Numbered from the stretch's first letter, positions 1 through 10,032 are shown. The stretch is DNA of 64,000 nucleotides from Brevibacillus laterosporus DSM 25 (GCF_002706795.1 NZ_CP017705.1:2101001-2165000); one strand, 5' to 3'. Numbers and translations: made by a program. Notes: generated from the sequence alone by a model not told the origin.

Positions 1-141
1 ACTTTATCTATCACCGATGCTTGTATTGGAATGAGCGAGAAATTACCCGATAGGGCTTTTCACATGCCTAACATTTATGCTGGCAAGGAAAATGACAGGT
101 TTTCCATTCTCAGCTTTTCCTTTTCACTAGCTTGATGACGA
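1..141 (+). CDS. Possible C-terminal tail of a class I DAHP synthase (cut by window edge)
   Basis: A plus-strand frame is open from the first base to a stop at 139-141. It contains SITDACIG (residues 3-10 of the visible part), which I recall as the conserved near-C-terminal motif (SITDACIGW) of class I 3-deoxy-7-phosphoheptulonate synthases of the AroF/G/H type, the first enzyme of the shikimate pathway. After this motif the frame does not look like the family, so the true end may be frameshifted or divergent. The rest of the gene lies outside the window. The family call rests on eight residues. Confidence 0.3.
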
Positions 142-147
142 AGGAGA

Positions 148-175
148 CCGCCAGCAACACTTGATTTGCTGGCGG
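148..175 (-). terminator. Hairpin downstream of htrA
   Basis: Perfect 10-bp inverted repeat (CCGCCAGCAA / TTGCTGGCGG) with an 8-base loop, 22 bases past the htrA stop. There is no good T-run on the minus strand, so termination is only probable. Confidence 0.45.
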
Positions 176-196
176 CCCCCCTCATTACCCTATTAC

Positions 197-1474
197 TTAC
201 GGTAATTGCGGTTGTAGCTGTTCCTGATCCTGCTGTGGTTTTTCCCCGAGCGTTACTTTAACCACTTTCTTAAATCCATCTCGATACAGGGTAATCGATA
301 CAGATTCACCTGCTTTTTTATTCAGAGTGAAATATTTCAATAGCTGGGCGCTGCTATTAATTGGGGTATCGTCTAACTGAGTGATGACATCGTACTGTTT
401 CAATCCACCTTTAGCTGCTGGAGAGAAGCTTCCTACTTCCATAGCAACTACGCCTGTTGTCACTTCGTTTGGTAGATTTAATACTTCTTTCCACGCATAT
501 TTCGGTACATCTGTTAAGTCGCGTGGCGTTACGCCGAGGTAGGCGCGTTTGAGATAGCCATCCTGCATCAGACGCGGAATGATATTTTTCACATCGTTAA
601 TAGGGATCGCAAATCCTAAGCCTTCTACGCCCTCACGAGAGATTTTCAAGGTATTAATCCCGATTACTTGTCCATAGATATTGACCAGAGCCCCACCGCT
701 GTTTCCTGGGTTAATGGCCGCATCTGTCTGGATAACGTCCAGCTCCCAATCTACAATACCGTCATCATTGACGTCTGTCGGCATGGAGCGGCTTTTCGAG
801 CTGATAATTCCTTGTGTAACGGTACGGGAGAAGTCTAGACCTAACGGGTTACCGATCGCAATGGTTGGTTCCCCTACTTTTAAGGTGCTAGAATCGCCTA
901 GCTCGGCAACCTTTGTTACCTTTGATCCATCTATTTCTAACACGGCCAAATCGTTGTATGCGTCAGCTCCAAGGACTTTAGCCGTTACTTTGTCCCCGCT
1001 TGCTAAACTCACTTCAATGCTTTGCGCTCCCTGTACAACGTGATTGTTCGTGATGATATGTGCTTTGCCATCTTTCTTTTCAAAAATGACACCAGAGCCC
1101 ACACCTGCTGCCACGTTACCTGTTTGTCTGGTCCAGAGGTTAGCTACCCGTTTGATATTGGTAATTCCGACGACGGCATCCTCTGTCTTTTCCACTGCAC
1201 TGGTAATCGCGGTTTCCACGTTAACACTTACAGGCTGGTTGGTTTTCGTAGAGATCGTCGATGCTGTCACGGCTGCTTGATTAGCATCTGCTCCTGTTTT
1301 CAAAGGTAGATTCAGATAACCTGTTTTGGAGATAGCTGGCGTAAGCATAAGCACGACCAGACCTCCAATGACAGCAGATGTGACAGAGGTCACGATATAT
1401 TTGCCCATGCCGGAACGGCTGGCCTTTTTCTTTGGTTCCATTTCATAAAAATCATCATTATCGTAATAACCCAT
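197..1474 (-). CDS. htrA: HtrA/DegP-family membrane-anchored serine protease
   Basis: A 425-residue trypsin-like protease that degrades misfolded proteins outside the membrane. A cytoplasmic acidic/basic N-terminus is followed by one membrane helix (about residues 27-47) and a linker. The protease domain has the full triad: His145 (ITNNHVV), Asp175 (YNDLAVLEID) and Ser259 (NPGNSGGALV). One PDZ domain occupies about residues 310-410. A calcium-loop-like DVNDDGIVD stretch lies at about 234-242. Length and layout match the YyxA/HtrC proteins that sit beside walRK in Bacillus. It is 585 bases from walJ with an unrelated plus-strand gene between, so it is probably transcribed alone. A good Shine-Dalgarno (AAAGGAGT) precedes the ATG. 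Confidence 0.95.
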   Translation of the reverse strand: MGYYDNDDFYEMEPKKKASRSGMGKYIVTSVTSAVIGGLVVLMLTPAISKTGYLNLPLKTGADANQAAVTASTISTKTNQPVSVNVETAITSAVEKTEDAVVGITNIKRVANLWTRQTGNVAAGVGSGVIFEKKDGKAHIITNNHVVQGAQSIEVSLASGDKVTAKVLGADAYNDLAVLEIDGSKVTKVAELGDSSTLKVGEPTIAIGNPLGLDFSRTVTQGIISSKSRSMPTDVNDDGIVDWELDVIQTDAAINPGNSGGALVNIYGQVIGINTLKISREGVEGLGFAIPINDVKNIIPRLMQDGYLKRAYLGVTPRDLTDVPKYAWKEVLNLPNEVTTGVVAMEVGSFSPAAKGGLKQYDVITQLDDTPINSSAQLLKYFTLNKKAGESVSITLYRDGFKKVVKVTLGEKPQQDQEQLQPQLP

Positions 1475-1721
1475 AACAATTACTCCTTTCGTTCTAGCAG
1501 GAATAAAAGATAATTTTGTAATGAAGAGCTTTCATATTCTTGCTGTAGTAACAGTATACGCAGGCATTGAGGCAAATTAACGTTAGAAATATGGAAAGGT
1601 TGTGGAATGAAACTTGTCCACTCGCATAAGATGAGTGGTAAGCGTCAAGAATGGTCTTATGAATACATGTACAAGGCTTATCCACCGCACTTCATTCATA
1701 AAAAGAAAGGACGTGCTTCAC

Positions 1722-2036
1722 ATGAAACAGCCCTTTTCTCCCTTAGACCAGCTAGACCTTTTGGCCAAGCTTAGCGATCTGCGACATGTGGATTACCATA
1801 ACACGTTGGTGCTTCATGCCATTATTGAGTTATTGACCGAAAAAGGTATTCTTAATCATGAAGAAGTAACTGCTAAAGTCCAACAATTAGACAGCCACAT
1901 GAATACACAGATCGTTGAAAAAACTTGTCCAAAAGGATTGGCGTCCTTGCAAAAAAGCCAAAACCATGCTGCCGTTAATTTTCAAGCCTCACCAAAAGCA
2001 CCCAACGGAAGCTATGTGCCTACCAAGCCACAGTAA
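1722..2036 (+). CDS. Hypothetical 104-residue protein
   Basis: I do not recognise this protein. The ATG at 1722 is chosen because AGAAAGGACG lies just upstream; an upstream in-frame start at 1635 has no ribosome site. The first 65 residues are predicted helical, with a DYHNTLVLHAIIELL segment and an LNHEEV segment reminiscent of small helical-bundle domains. The C-terminus is polar and probably disordered. It lies in the gap between htrA and walJ and points the opposite way, converging on walJ with only 23 bases between stops. Real-gene status rests on the ribosome site and a protein-like composition. Confidence 0.6.
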   Translation: MKQPFSPLDQLDLLAKLSDLRHVDYHNTLVLHAIIELLTEKGILNHEEVTAKVQQLDSHMNTQIVEKTCPKGLASLQKSQNHAAVNFQASPKAPNGSYVPTKPQ

Positions 2037-2059
2037 TTCTATGAAAGCTGATAATGATA

Positions 2060-2848
2060 CTACAACACTTCCATTTTCGTCGGACGATGCGGGTAGGTTT
2101 CTCGCAAATGCACATCATTTCCGACATGTAAGCCCTGTTCCTCCAAGATATTTTTAACCGTAAGCTTTGCCAGATCCATCATATTGTTTTCTTTGCTTAA
2201 ATGCGCCAGGAATACGCGCTCTGCTCGTCCACCAAGAATATCTGTCAAAGCTTCGCCTGCCATTTCATTGGAAAGATGACCAATGTCGCTTAAAATTCGG
2301 CGTTTAATGCTCCATGGATATTGCGACATGCGCAGCATATCCACATCGTGATTTGCTTCAAAAATGTAAGCATCTGCTCCACGAATAACTTCCTTGATTC
2401 GGTCACTTACATAGCCTAGATCGGTAGCGATACTCAGCTTTTTATGATCCGCATGCATACAAAAACCCATTGGCTCGACAGCATCGTGGGAGATTCCAAA
2501 TGACTCAACCGTGATATCTCCGAATTCCAACGTTTGGCCCACCTCAAAGAGTTGCTTCTGACCCTCTGGGATCGTTCCTACTAGCTTGTCCAGCTCACCC
2601 CAGGTTTTTTGTGTGGTATAGATCGGGATGCCATAGCGTCTCGCCATAACACCCACGCCTTTGATATGATCGGAATGCTCGTGTGTTACTAGAATTGCCT
2701 GCAAATCACTTGGCTTTACACCAATCTCTTCCAAACATGCCTCCGCTTGTTTCCCCGTAAGACCGACATCGATCAATAAAGAAGTACGCTCTGTTCCTAC
2801 ATAGATGGAATTCCCTGTACTTCCACTGGCTAAAACACTAAATTGCAA
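2060..2848 (-). CDS. walJ: WalJ/YycJ metallo-beta-lactamase-fold hydrolase
   Basis: A 262-residue metallo-beta-lactamase-fold protein, last gene of the wal operon. The metal-binding motif THEHSDH is at residues 55-61 (His56, His58, Asp60, His61). Further metal ligands are likely in GISHDAVEP, TDLGYVSD and the C-terminal HLS segment. Family members are treated as phosphodiesterase or exonuclease-type enzymes and are linked genetically to coordination of cell division with replication; the exact substrate is not settled. The start ATG lies 18 bases after walI, which fits co-transcription. Confidence 0.93.
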   Translation of the reverse strand: MQFSVLASGSTGNSIYVGTERTSLLIDVGLTGKQAEACLEEIGVKPSDLQAILVTHEHSDHIKGVGVMARRYGIPIYTTQKTWGELDKLVGTIPEGQKQLFEVGQTLEFGDITVESFGISHDAVEPMGFCMHADHKKLSIATDLGYVSDRIKEVIRGADAYIFEANHDVDMLRMSQYPWSIKRRILSDIGHLSNEMAGEALTDILGGRAERVFLAHLSKENNMMDLAKLTVKNILEEQGLHVGNDVHLRETYPHRPTKMEVL

Positions 2849-2866
2849 CAGATATCCCTCTTTCCT

Positions 2867-3649
2867 CTATTCGACCATTCCTCTTTTATCTAGTGGCCGC
2901 TCCATCGTCCCAGTAAATCCATTCATATATTCAACCTTATTGCCATGCTGAAAACGCCACACCGGTGCTAACACCTGTATCTCAGCGTCATATTTAAACC
3001 CATAATATCCGAGTGAAATGCTATCTATACTTTCTCCGCTCTTAATTACTTCTTTTTCGATCAGTGAGCGTAGAGCTGTATAAGCAGTAATAATTTTGCG
3101 ACCTGATCCTTGATTTTTCACCAGTAAATAGGTCTGCTTATATCCTCTAATAAATCCATCAGCAATGTGTAGCTCTAGTGGCGCGACGAACATCGGTAAC
3201 CCATCATGCATCTGCCAATATACCGGGGCAGATAGCGTCCAGTTGACATCCTCTTTATACTGATCTGCGAATTTAATGGTGCTGTGTAGTTGATTTAAGA
3301 CATCCTTTGGGCTTTTAAAATCGCGGATGGCGACGGGCTTTTCAAGTCGTGATTCTAGTACGGTATTGTCTACAACCACCTGCTGGTCTGCCATCTCCTC
3401 CTGTTCAAAGGTCGCTGACGTCACATACTCCACATACAGATAGTTTAATAAAGGTGTTTCCTGTGGGATATCCATCTTGAGCGTGATGTTTTGCTTTGAT
3501 AGATAGTTTTCAATCTCCCACTGCGTGTTTTGAGCAGATTCCGACTCTACGCCATGCTGCAATTTTGATAGGTAAACCTGATAGCCAAGAAAAAGATTAA
3601 GCGTCAGGAAGGCAAGAATCAGAATGGTTTTCGTCTTACTCCAGTCCAC
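2867..3649 (-). CDS. walI: WalI (YycI), regulator of the WalK kinase
   Basis: A 260-residue membrane-anchored protein with one N-terminal helix (about residues 8-26, LILAFLTLNLFLGYQVYL) and an extracytoplasmic domain of the YycI family. In Bacillus, WalI and WalH form a complex with WalK in the membrane and lower its activity. The gene overlaps walH by 14 bases, indicating translational coupling. Sequence similarity in this family is low, so the call leans on position, topology and size. Confidence 0.92.
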   Translation of the reverse strand: MDWSKTKTILILAFLTLNLFLGYQVYLSKLQHGVESESAQNTQWEIENYLSKQNITLKMDIPQETPLLNYLYVEYVTSATFEQEEMADQQVVVDNTVLESRLEKPVAIRDFKSPKDVLNQLHSTIKFADQYKEDVNWTLSAPVYWQMHDGLPMFVAPLELHIADGFIRGYKQTYLLVKNQGSGRKIITAYTALRSLIEKEVIKSGESIDSISLGYYGFKYDAEIQVLAPVWRFQHGNKVEYMNGFTGTMERPLDKRGMVE

Positions 3650-5021
3650 TCACTTTCCCTCCTTTTGGCACAGCGCTGCGAACATCAATGATTTTATTAT
3701 ACACGCCTTCCAACTGCACCACCCAGGCTGGGATTAATTGCATGTATCCCTTTTGCTCTATCAATTGATACGCCAAATATATGTTACTGACTTTTTCCGT
3801 ATCGATTTTATTCTCTTGTAAATAGGTAATCAGATCAGTGCCAGAAGCGACATTCACTTCCTTATAGCCAAAGAACGTATCTAAATCAATCAACGACCTT
3901 CTCATTGATTGAACCTGACCTTTATCCATATTAAGCTGGATGTTGTCTATTAATTTAGAATCCTGGCTGATTACCGGGAAGGCTCCTAGATATTGACGGA
4001 AAATGATTTGAGAGTTACTCTCCGTGCGTTCTTCCATTGAGCGTAAGCGGAAATCATCAATCCATCCCATGTGCTGGTTTATAAAAGAAACACTCTCTTG
4101 AAGCTGTTCATAGGCGGTCATTTGTGTATCGCCAGCTTGCCAAACTGGTGTGGTGAGAGTCATTAAGTGTTGCCCATTACGCACCTGAACAGACCGAGTA
4201 CCATCCGTATAAATATTCGTACCGTCCCTCTCTACGATCTGTCTGACCAAGCCCGGATCGAGAAAGTAGCTCTCTAGTAACTGCTTGCGTGAAATAGGTA
4301 GATAGTTGTAATTATACATACTCATGACACTTGGCTTTTTGGGTAGATAATAAATGCTCCAGAAGGATAGCTTATCTTGTACGATATACGGTGATCTTTG
4401 TGGGTCCTTATACGTTTTTAGGATCTGCTCCGGCAAATTCTTGCCAAACAAAAGATAGGAATTGCGTAGGTCTTTAGGACTTACGGCTGTCTTGGCCCGA
4501 AAGCTTTGGTGATCCTTCGTTGACAAAAATAGAGCATACACCGTATCATCTGCTTCCTCATAGTACAGCCAGACTCGGTCTATTCCTGTTAAACGCTGAT
4601 CAACGTCACGCAACGTCAGTACCTGTTCCATAACGGAAATGGGGATGAGAGAATTATATTGCAGCTCTAACCCCAGCTTTTTGCGAGTTAAGCTATCCCA
4701 CTTTTCTTCCGTCATAGGGTAATAGCTAAATTCATTAAAGTACCAATTCTGCACCTGTCCCATCAGGATTCGATACACATCATCACTGGAGATCGCTTTG
4801 GTATGACGATCTTCCCCATAATGAAAAAGAATAGCATCAGGGACCACAAAATCCTTCGCTTGCTTAGATGCACCCTGTTTGTCGGCAGGGACGAAGGTGG
4901 CAGGTGATATAAATTCTAGCTGAGGCTGATTGTTAAGAAGAAGGGAAGTCCAAATCAGACTGAGCAGTACCAGTACCACAAGCACGACAGACTTGATATT
5001 CTCTATCCGCTCTCTGCTCAA
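3636..5021 (-). CDS. walH: WalH (YycH), regulator of the WalK kinase
   Basis: A 461-residue protein with one N-terminal membrane helix (about residues 10-28) and a large extracytoplasmic YycH-type domain. It works with WalI to restrain WalK in the membrane. The start overlaps the end of walK by 4 bases (ATGA) and the end overlaps walI by 14 bases, so the operon is tightly coupled. Residue-level motifs are not diagnostic in this family; the fixed position between walK and walI supports the name. Confidence 0.93.
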   Translation of the reverse strand: MSRERIENIKSVVLVVLVLLSLIWTSLLLNNQPQLEFISPATFVPADKQGASKQAKDFVVPDAILFHYGEDRHTKAISSDDVYRILMGQVQNWYFNEFSYYPMTEEKWDSLTRKKLGLELQYNSLIPISVMEQVLTLRDVDQRLTGIDRVWLYYEEADDTVYALFLSTKDHQSFRAKTAVSPKDLRNSYLLFGKNLPEQILKTYKDPQRSPYIVQDKLSFWSIYYLPKKPSVMSMYNYNYLPISRKQLLESYFLDPGLVRQIVERDGTNIYTDGTRSVQVRNGQHLMTLTTPVWQAGDTQMTAYEQLQESVSFINQHMGWIDDFRLRSMEERTESNSQIIFRQYLGAFPVISQDSKLIDNIQLNMDKGQVQSMRRSLIDLDTFFGYKEVNVASGTDLITYLQENKIDTEKVSNIYLAYQLIEQKGYMQLIPAWVVQLEGVYNKIIDVRSAVPKGGKVSGLE

Positions 5022-6850
5022 GCTTCCTCTCCTCCTTTACCTAACGGAATCCAGAACGTTACGATGGTCCCTTCATTCCACTCACTCGAAATTTGTATCT
5101 CTCCGCCATGTGCTTCTACCAAATCCTTCGCGATAGCTAGTCCTAAGCCTGTGCCCCCCTGACTGCGAGACCTTGCTTTATCTACGCGATAAAATCGCTC
5201 AAAAATCAACCTTACATCCCGCTTGGGAATCCCGATGCCTGTATCTTTTACAGAAATATATGCGCGCTGTTGTTCGTTATCAGCACGAGCCTCTACCGTT
5301 ACTTCTCCGCCCTCTGGCGTATATTTGAGTGCATTAGACAACAAATTATCCAGAACCTGAGTAATTGCATCATCGTCCATATAGACATTGTCCAGACCTT
5401 TTGTATGGGATAGCGTTAGCTTGATCCCATTTTGTTCACACTGCATCGTAAAACGCTGGGTTGCGTAGAGTAAAAGCTCAGTCATGCTTACTTGTTTTCG
5501 GTTTAATTGAACACCTTGTGCATCAAATCGTGTAAGTTGCAATAAATCATTTACCAATCGAATCATACGATCCGTCTCATTCATTGTGACACGCAAGAAT
5601 TGGTTCGATAGCTCTGGCACTTCCACAGCTCCATCCATGAGTGCTTCTGTGTAGCTTTTAATGGTAGTAAGCGGGGTACGCAGCTCGTGTGATACATTAG
5701 CCACAAAATTACGGCGTTGTTGCTCTGTGCGTTCCTGCTCTGTAACATCCTGCAACACAGCAATAATTCCACCCTTTTTGCCACTATCCTGTTGGAGTGG
5801 AGTAATTAAGACCCGCAGCATAATCACTTCACGATTGGATACCATCATCTCTAAGAGAAGGGGCTCCACCTCTTGAAACAAAGGCATTTCTTCCTCAGGT
5901 GGCAGGCGAAGTACATCATAGATACTACGCTTTTGCTCTAAAACATCTGCTTCCTTTACCTCAAGCATCTCTTCTGCTGATCGATTCATTAGAATAATCG
6001 TACCATCTCTGTCGGTCGCCATGACACCATCGCTCATGTTTGCTAATATTTGCGATAGTTTTTCCCGCTCTTCCTCTTCTAGTAAAACTGCCTCTTTTAA
6101 GCGTGCCGTCATATAGTTAAAGGTACTGCCAAGCTGACCAATCTCATCATCGCTATAAATGTGCACCGATCGGTTAAAATCTCCGTTAGCTACGGCCTTC
6201 GCCTGACGCGTCATTTCTTTGACAGGCTTCGTGATGGTTTGCGCTAATAAATATCCCAACACACCTGTTACTACTAAAGCGATAAATGTTCCTGTAGCAA
6301 AAATATTAGTGGTCTGACGAATGGTCGTATACAAGCCTTCAATCGAAGCAACCATGTATACAGCTCCATATACCACATTACCCTTTTTGATGGGGACAGC
6401 TAAGACCTTTACTCGCCCTTCAGTAACCGGGTCGATACGCATCGACTCGTTGCGTGTCCCAAGGAGTGCAATGGTAATCTCCTTCTGGGCAGTACGCTGC
6501 CCGATAATCGCCGGATTATCTTCCGAGGTGCTAATCACCGTTCCATTCGCATCGACTACCTGTACATGTGCCTCTTTAAAGGACATGTTACGAATCAGAT
6601 TATCTATATCGGTTTTTACATCCTGTCCATTATGGTCATCAGGACTGCGTGTCTGGCTAAAATATTTCTCTAATAGAGTAGACAATAAGGTAGCCTGTCC
6701 GTTTAAGCCTTCTGAAAAGTTGTTGGTATAGTATTTTTCTACTTCACGAGTAAAATAGGCCCCGATGACCTGCATCGCCATTAGTAGTAGCAACATATAG
6801 ATGACGACTACTTTCCACTGAACTGTTTTGAACAGCTTCAGCTTACCCAT
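5018..6850 (-). CDS. walK: WalK (YycG) essential sensor histidine kinase
   Basis: A 610-residue kinase that senses cell-wall status and phosphorylates WalR. Domains in order: membrane helix 1 (about 13-31), extracytoplasmic sensor (about 32-182), helix 2 (about 184-204), HAMP (about 205-257), PAS (about 262-370), HisKA with phospho-acceptor His388 in NVSHELRTP, and an HATPase domain with N box ([10 protein letters not shown]), G1 (DTGIGI) and G2 (GGTGLGLA). The domain set is complete and matches the Bacillus protein. It overlaps walR by 8 bases and walH by 4 bases. Confidence 0.97.
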   Translation of the reverse strand: MGKLKLFKTVQWKVVVIYMLLLLMAMQVIGAYFTREVEKYYTNNFSEGLNGQATLLSTLLEKYFSQTRSPDDHNGQDVKTDIDNLIRNMSFKEAHVQVVDANGTVISTSEDNPAIIGQRTAQKEITIALLGTRNESMRIDPVTEGRVKVLAVPIKKGNVVYGAVYMVASIEGLYTTIRQTTNIFATGTFIALVVTGVLGYLLAQTITKPVKEMTRQAKAVANGDFNRSVHIYSDDEIGQLGSTFNYMTARLKEAVLLEEEEREKLSQILANMSDGVMATDRDGTIILMNRSAEEMLEVKEADVLEQKRSIYDVLRLPPEEEMPLFQEVEPLLLEMMVSNREVIMLRVLITPLQQDSGKKGGIIAVLQDVTEQERTEQQRRNFVANVSHELRTPLTTIKSYTEALMDGAVEVPELSNQFLRVTMNETDRMIRLVNDLLQLTRFDAQGVQLNRKQVSMTELLLYATQRFTMQCEQNGIKLTLSHTKGLDNVYMDDDAITQVLDNLLSNALKYTPEGGEVTVEARADNEQQRAYISVKDTGIGIPKRDVRLIFERFYRVDKARSRSQGGTGLGLAIAKDLVEAHGGEIQISSEWNEGTIVTFWIPLGKGGEEA

Positions 6851-7553
6851 GAAGTGATCCCCCCGTGGAAGGTTGTTTCATGGTGTAGCCAAGCCCACGT
6901 CTCGTAATGATATAAGTAGGCTGACTTGGATCATCCTCAATCTTTTCTCTAAGACGTCTAATTGTGACATCGACAGTCCGCACATCACCGAAATAATCAT
7001 AGCCCCATACCGCTTGTAGCAAATGCTCTCGTACCATGACCTGTCCTTGATGCTTTGCCAGATAGACGAGCAATTCAAATTCCCGATGGGTTAATTCCAG
7101 GGTCTCATCTAACTTTTTTACTGTATAAGAATACAAGTCAATCTCTAGGTCTCCAATACGGAAAAGATGCTTGTTCTGTTCCCCTTGCTTTGGTTTTTGC
7201 CTGCGAAGCTGGGCTTTTACACGAGCTAATAGCTCGCGTGTACCAAATGGTTTCGTCACATAATCATCAGCACCTAATTCTAAGCCTAGTACTTTATCCA
7301 ACTCCGAATCCTTAGCTGTTAGCATAATGATCGGCATCTCGTATTCCTGTCGTACAATCCGACACACATCCATACCATCTCGACCAGGCAACATAATATC
7401 TAATAAAATTAAATCAGGCTTTTCTTGATGTACCAACCGAAGAGCTTCCTCACCATCGTATGCGCACACCACCTGATAGCCCTCTTTTTCTAAAGCAAAT
7501 TTCAATATATCAGCAATTGGTTTTTCATCATCCACTACGAGGAGTTTCGCCAA
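6843..7553 (-). CDS. walR: WalR (YycF) essential response regulator, TTG start
   Basis: A 236-residue OmpR-family regulator controlling cell-wall hydrolase and division genes. The receiver domain has acidic residues Asp8/Asp9, phospho-acceptor Asp52 (LLDIMLPG), conserved Thr in MLTAKD and Lys in VTKPFG. The C-terminal winged helix has the usual [13 protein letters not shown] recognition region. The start is set at TTG 7553 because AAAGGAGTG lies 6 bases upstream; a TTG at 7571 would place the ribosome site inside the gene. The resulting protein begins [17 protein letters not shown], as in Bacillus WalR. First gene of walRKHIJ. Confidence 0.96.
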   Translation of the reverse strand: MAKLLVVDDEKPIADILKFALEKEGYQVVCAYDGEEALRLVHQEKPDLILLDIMLPGRDGMDVCRIVRQEYEMPIIMLTAKDSELDKVLGLELGADDYVTKPFGTRELLARVKAQLRRQKPKQGEQNKHLFRIGDLEIDLYSYTVKKLDETLELTHREFELLVYLAKHQGQVMVREHLLQAVWGYDYFGDVRTVDVTIRRLREKIEDDPSQPTYIITRRGLGYTMKQPSTGGSLHG

Positions 7554-7659
7554 TGGATTCACTCCTTTCAACTACTCGATCTATTCTCGTACTCTATCCA
7601 TTCCACTTTAACGAATAATTCCCTTTCAAGCAATCTACAAAGCCTCACATAACTAGTAG

Positions 7660-7706
7660 AGAAAAAGAAAACAGACCACCCTGACATATCTGTCAGAATT
7701 GGTCTG
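7660..7706 (-). terminator. Terminator of the M23 peptidase gene
   Basis: Imperfect inverted repeat (CAGACCA...TGGTCTG with inner TCTGACA/TGTCAG) followed on the minus strand by TTTTCTTTTTC. It separates the peptidase gene from walR, so walR has its own promoter in the short gap. Confidence 0.85.
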
Positions 7707-7721
7707 TTGAATTGTCTATAG

Positions 7722-9215
7722 TTAGCGTAACACAGAAAGCGGGTTTACCAAACGCCCGTTTTTGTGCACTTCAAAATGAAGATGGACACCTGTAGAGTCA
7801 CCTGTAGAGCCCATAATACCAATGGCGCCACCTTTGCTGACAACTTGTCCAACTTTTACTTTTGCACTACGCAAATGTCCATAAAGGGTTTGCGTTCCAT
7901 TTCCATGATTAATCGTAACGGAAATACCATAGTCTCCATTCCAGCCAGCTTGGACAACGCGACCGTTATCTGCTGCTTTCACTGTACCTGATCCCGCAAT
8001 ATCAATACCTTTATGCATACGTCCCCAGCGAGTTCCAAATCCACTGCTGATATAGCCTCTAGCTGGCCAAGCAATTCGACCGGTACCACGGTCTGCAATG
8101 ACCTTTGTACCTTTTTCAATAATTTTTGAAACTGGTTGTTGAATCATATCTTCATCGATCATCTTCGTTGCTACAAGCTGACCATTTTCTTTTATATATT
8201 CGTATTGAACACGTTTTAAACCATTCTTACCTTCTTGAACTACTTTCGATTCGCCTTTAGGCATTTTTGCATTCGATTTTGTTTCAATTTGATAAAAAAT
8301 ATTTTCGTCCTTAGTTGCGTTTTCCACCACTTGAACCGTCACATAAGGGCGAATCTCTGTAACATTTAATTTTTGATCCAATTGAAGCAACGTATTCTCA
8401 GTAACACCAGGATTGTTTTTAAAAATCTCTTTTTGGGTAATTCCATATTGTTTAGCAATTCCGCTAACTGTATCACCAGACTTAACAGAATGTGTTGTTT
8501 CTTGTGCCGTACCCTTAACCAATACTTCTTCTAGTTTTTCAGCCGGTATAATCTTGTCAGCCGGTACAGTTTCTGCATCAAGGGAGATCTTTTCCTTGAA
8601 TTTAACTGACTTAACCTGTTTGTCAGTCGGTAGGGAAGCCGCCATAACTTCTTGATTCTTCGTTTTCTTCATCGGAACGCCACTGAATCGTTCCTTGATA
8701 TCAGCTAAAATTTTATCTGCTTGTTCTTGATTAGCCGCATAACCTACAAGTTTGCCTTCAACCATTACCTTTATTGCTTCAACCTGAATATTTGCTTCTT
8801 TTTCAAGTGTTTGAAGTGTTTCTTGATTATTTACCTGCCCTTTAAATACCTGTTCTTCTGCAAACGTGATATTATCACTTAGCGTAAGCGGGGCATGATG
8901 TTTCTGTTCCTGTTCCTTTAAGCGTTCTTCCGTCCATTGCCTCACCACTTCAGGGTTGTCCACCACACCCATCTCTTTACCATTTAGCATGACATGATAA
9001 AGGGGAGTCATATTAGAAGTGTAGTAATAATTCGCATAGGTTACGCTAGTAGCACCCATTACAAGTGTTACAGCTACAGTAACAGATTGTTTCTTATGGC
9101 TAAGGATATATGCCCAAGCACGGTCTGCAATTCGTCTGGAACTTTGATTACATGTATCAAGCAATGGCTTGACACGCTGAACCAACCAGTCTTTCCATTC
9201 GGCCGGTCGCATCAT
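7722..9215 (-). CDS. Cell-wall M23 endopeptidase with LysM and G5 domains
   Basis: A 497-residue protein predicted to cut peptidoglycan cross-bridges. It has a basic N-terminus and one membrane helix or uncleaved signal (about residues 43-64), then a helical region of about 150 residues. A LysM domain (HSVKSGDTVSGIAKQYGI, about 242-285), a G5-type domain (about 290-360) and a C-terminal M23/LytM domain (about 380-495) follow. Zinc ligands are visible in HKGIDI, with the catalytic HLHFE motif near the end. AGGAGGT lies 5 bases before the first of two ATG codons. Position beside walRK suggests, but does not prove, membership of the WalR regulon. Confidence 0.93.
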   Translation of the reverse strand: MMRPAEWKDWLVQRVKPLLDTCNQSSRRIADRAWAYILSHKKQSVTVAVTLVMGATSVTYANYYYTSNMTPLYHVMLNGKEMGVVDNPEVVRQWTEERLKEQEQKHHAPLTLSDNITFAEEQVFKGQVNNQETLQTLEKEANIQVEAIKVMVEGKLVGYAANQEQADKILADIKERFSGVPMKKTKNQEVMAASLPTDKQVKSVKFKEKISLDAETVPADKIIPAEKLEEVLVKGTAQETTHSVKSGDTVSGIAKQYGITQKEIFKNNPGVTENTLLQLDQKLNVTEIRPYVTVQVVENATKDENIFYQIETKSNAKMPKGESKVVQEGKNGLKRVQYEYIKENGQLVATKMIDEDMIQQPVSKIIEKGTKVIADRGTGRIAWPARGYISSGFGTRWGRMHKGIDIAGSGTVKAADNGRVVQAGWNGDYGISVTINHGNGTQTLYGHLRSAKVKVGQVVSKGGAIGIMGSTGDSTGVHLHFEVHKNGRLVNPLSVLR

Positions 9216-9582
9216 TAATACCTCCTATAAGCCTTTCCAACATCAACATTACTCGCGAAAAGTTGAAAAAACAAAATGTTCCAGCACAATGTGTCTGGAG
9301 TTAAATTATACCTGTCAAATTTCCTAATTAAGCCAACTTATTAAACTGTATCACATCACAGCAATCGACATCAAGTGTAAAATCCAGTCGAATAAATAGT
9401 TATGTGTCGAGTAATAATAAAGTCACAAGAGTGCAAAAGAATAACAAGGTACTTTTTACCTGTATTATAACGATTATTTTCATAGGAAATAATACCCATG
9501 ATATGTGAAAGAAATAAAGGTCGACACTGGTGAAAAATGGGTCAGTTCATTTCATACTTCTCAACGATTGGAGGTAATTTCT
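9216..9582. other. Gene-free stretch between divergent genes
   Basis: 367 AT-rich bases separating the M23 gene (minus) and a small plus-strand gene, so promoters for both should lie here. A TATAAT-like hexamer reads on the minus strand near 9305, without a convincing -35. A small imperfect palindrome lies at 9281-9298 (CCAGCACA.TGTGTCTGG). I see no perfect WalR box. Confidence 0.4.
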
Positions 9583-9954
9583 ATGAAAGAAATTAGTATT
9601 TTAGCAGGCTTTTCATCTCTTCAAAGCGCTCAACAGGCAGCAGACGAATTACGGCAGCTGGGGTGCTCTACAGTTCAAATTGATGATGTAAGTAGTTATC
9701 CTGGAAAAGGTGTAAATAACATAATGAATCCCATTACTGGGGATATACCCAATTTGGGAAGTATGACGTTAAGCGGAGACTTCCCTACTGGCCGTGATGC
9801 TAGTGTTCTGGCAGCTGCCGACCCTTCGGCTAGCGGCATGACTGATCGAGGTGCTGAAGCTAGTATGCCAGGTCTGCTGCTAACCTGCCTAGTTGATGAT
9901 GCCATCAGTAGTAAGGCCAATCAAATTATCCAATCCCATGGTGGTATGATTTAG
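9583..9954 (+). CDS. Hypothetical 123-residue protein, stress-protein-like N-terminus
   Basis: Not firmly recognised. The ATG at 9583 follows GGAGG with a 7-base spacer; an upstream in-frame start at 9505 lacks one. The N-terminus (SILAGFSSLQSAQQAADELRQ) reads like the start of a ferredoxin-like beta-alpha-beta unit, as in YflT/general-stress proteins that begin with a residue-pairing domain. The middle is glycine/serine rich, and the C-terminus (LLLTCLVDDAISSKANQII) looks like the second half of the same fold. It stands alone and ends at a strong terminator. Confidence 0.7.
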   Translation: MKEISILAGFSSLQSAQQAADELRQLGCSTVQIDDVSSYPGKGVNNIMNPITGDIPNLGSMTLSGDFPTGRDASVLAAADPSASGMTDRGAEASMPGLLLTCLVDDAISSKANQIIQSHGGMI

Positions 9955-9968
9955 CTTGGGGAAAAGGG

Positions 9969-10032
9969 AAAAGGACTGTTTTTTATCGTCTACATGTATC
10001 CACATAGACGAAGAAGACAGTCCTTTTCTTTG
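9969..10032 (+). terminator. Rho-independent terminator of the 123-residue gene
   Basis: Long stem: AAAAGGACTGT (9969-9979) pairs with ACAGTCCTTTT (10017-10027), with an inner CGTCTA/TAGACG stem, followed by CTTTG. It starts 14 bases after the stop codon. Confidence 0.85.

Noticed and set aside
1494..1685. 63-residue minus-strand frame in the htrA upstream gap
   Set aside because: No ribosome site, Cys/Tyr-rich chance composition, and it occupies the gap needed for the htrA promoter.
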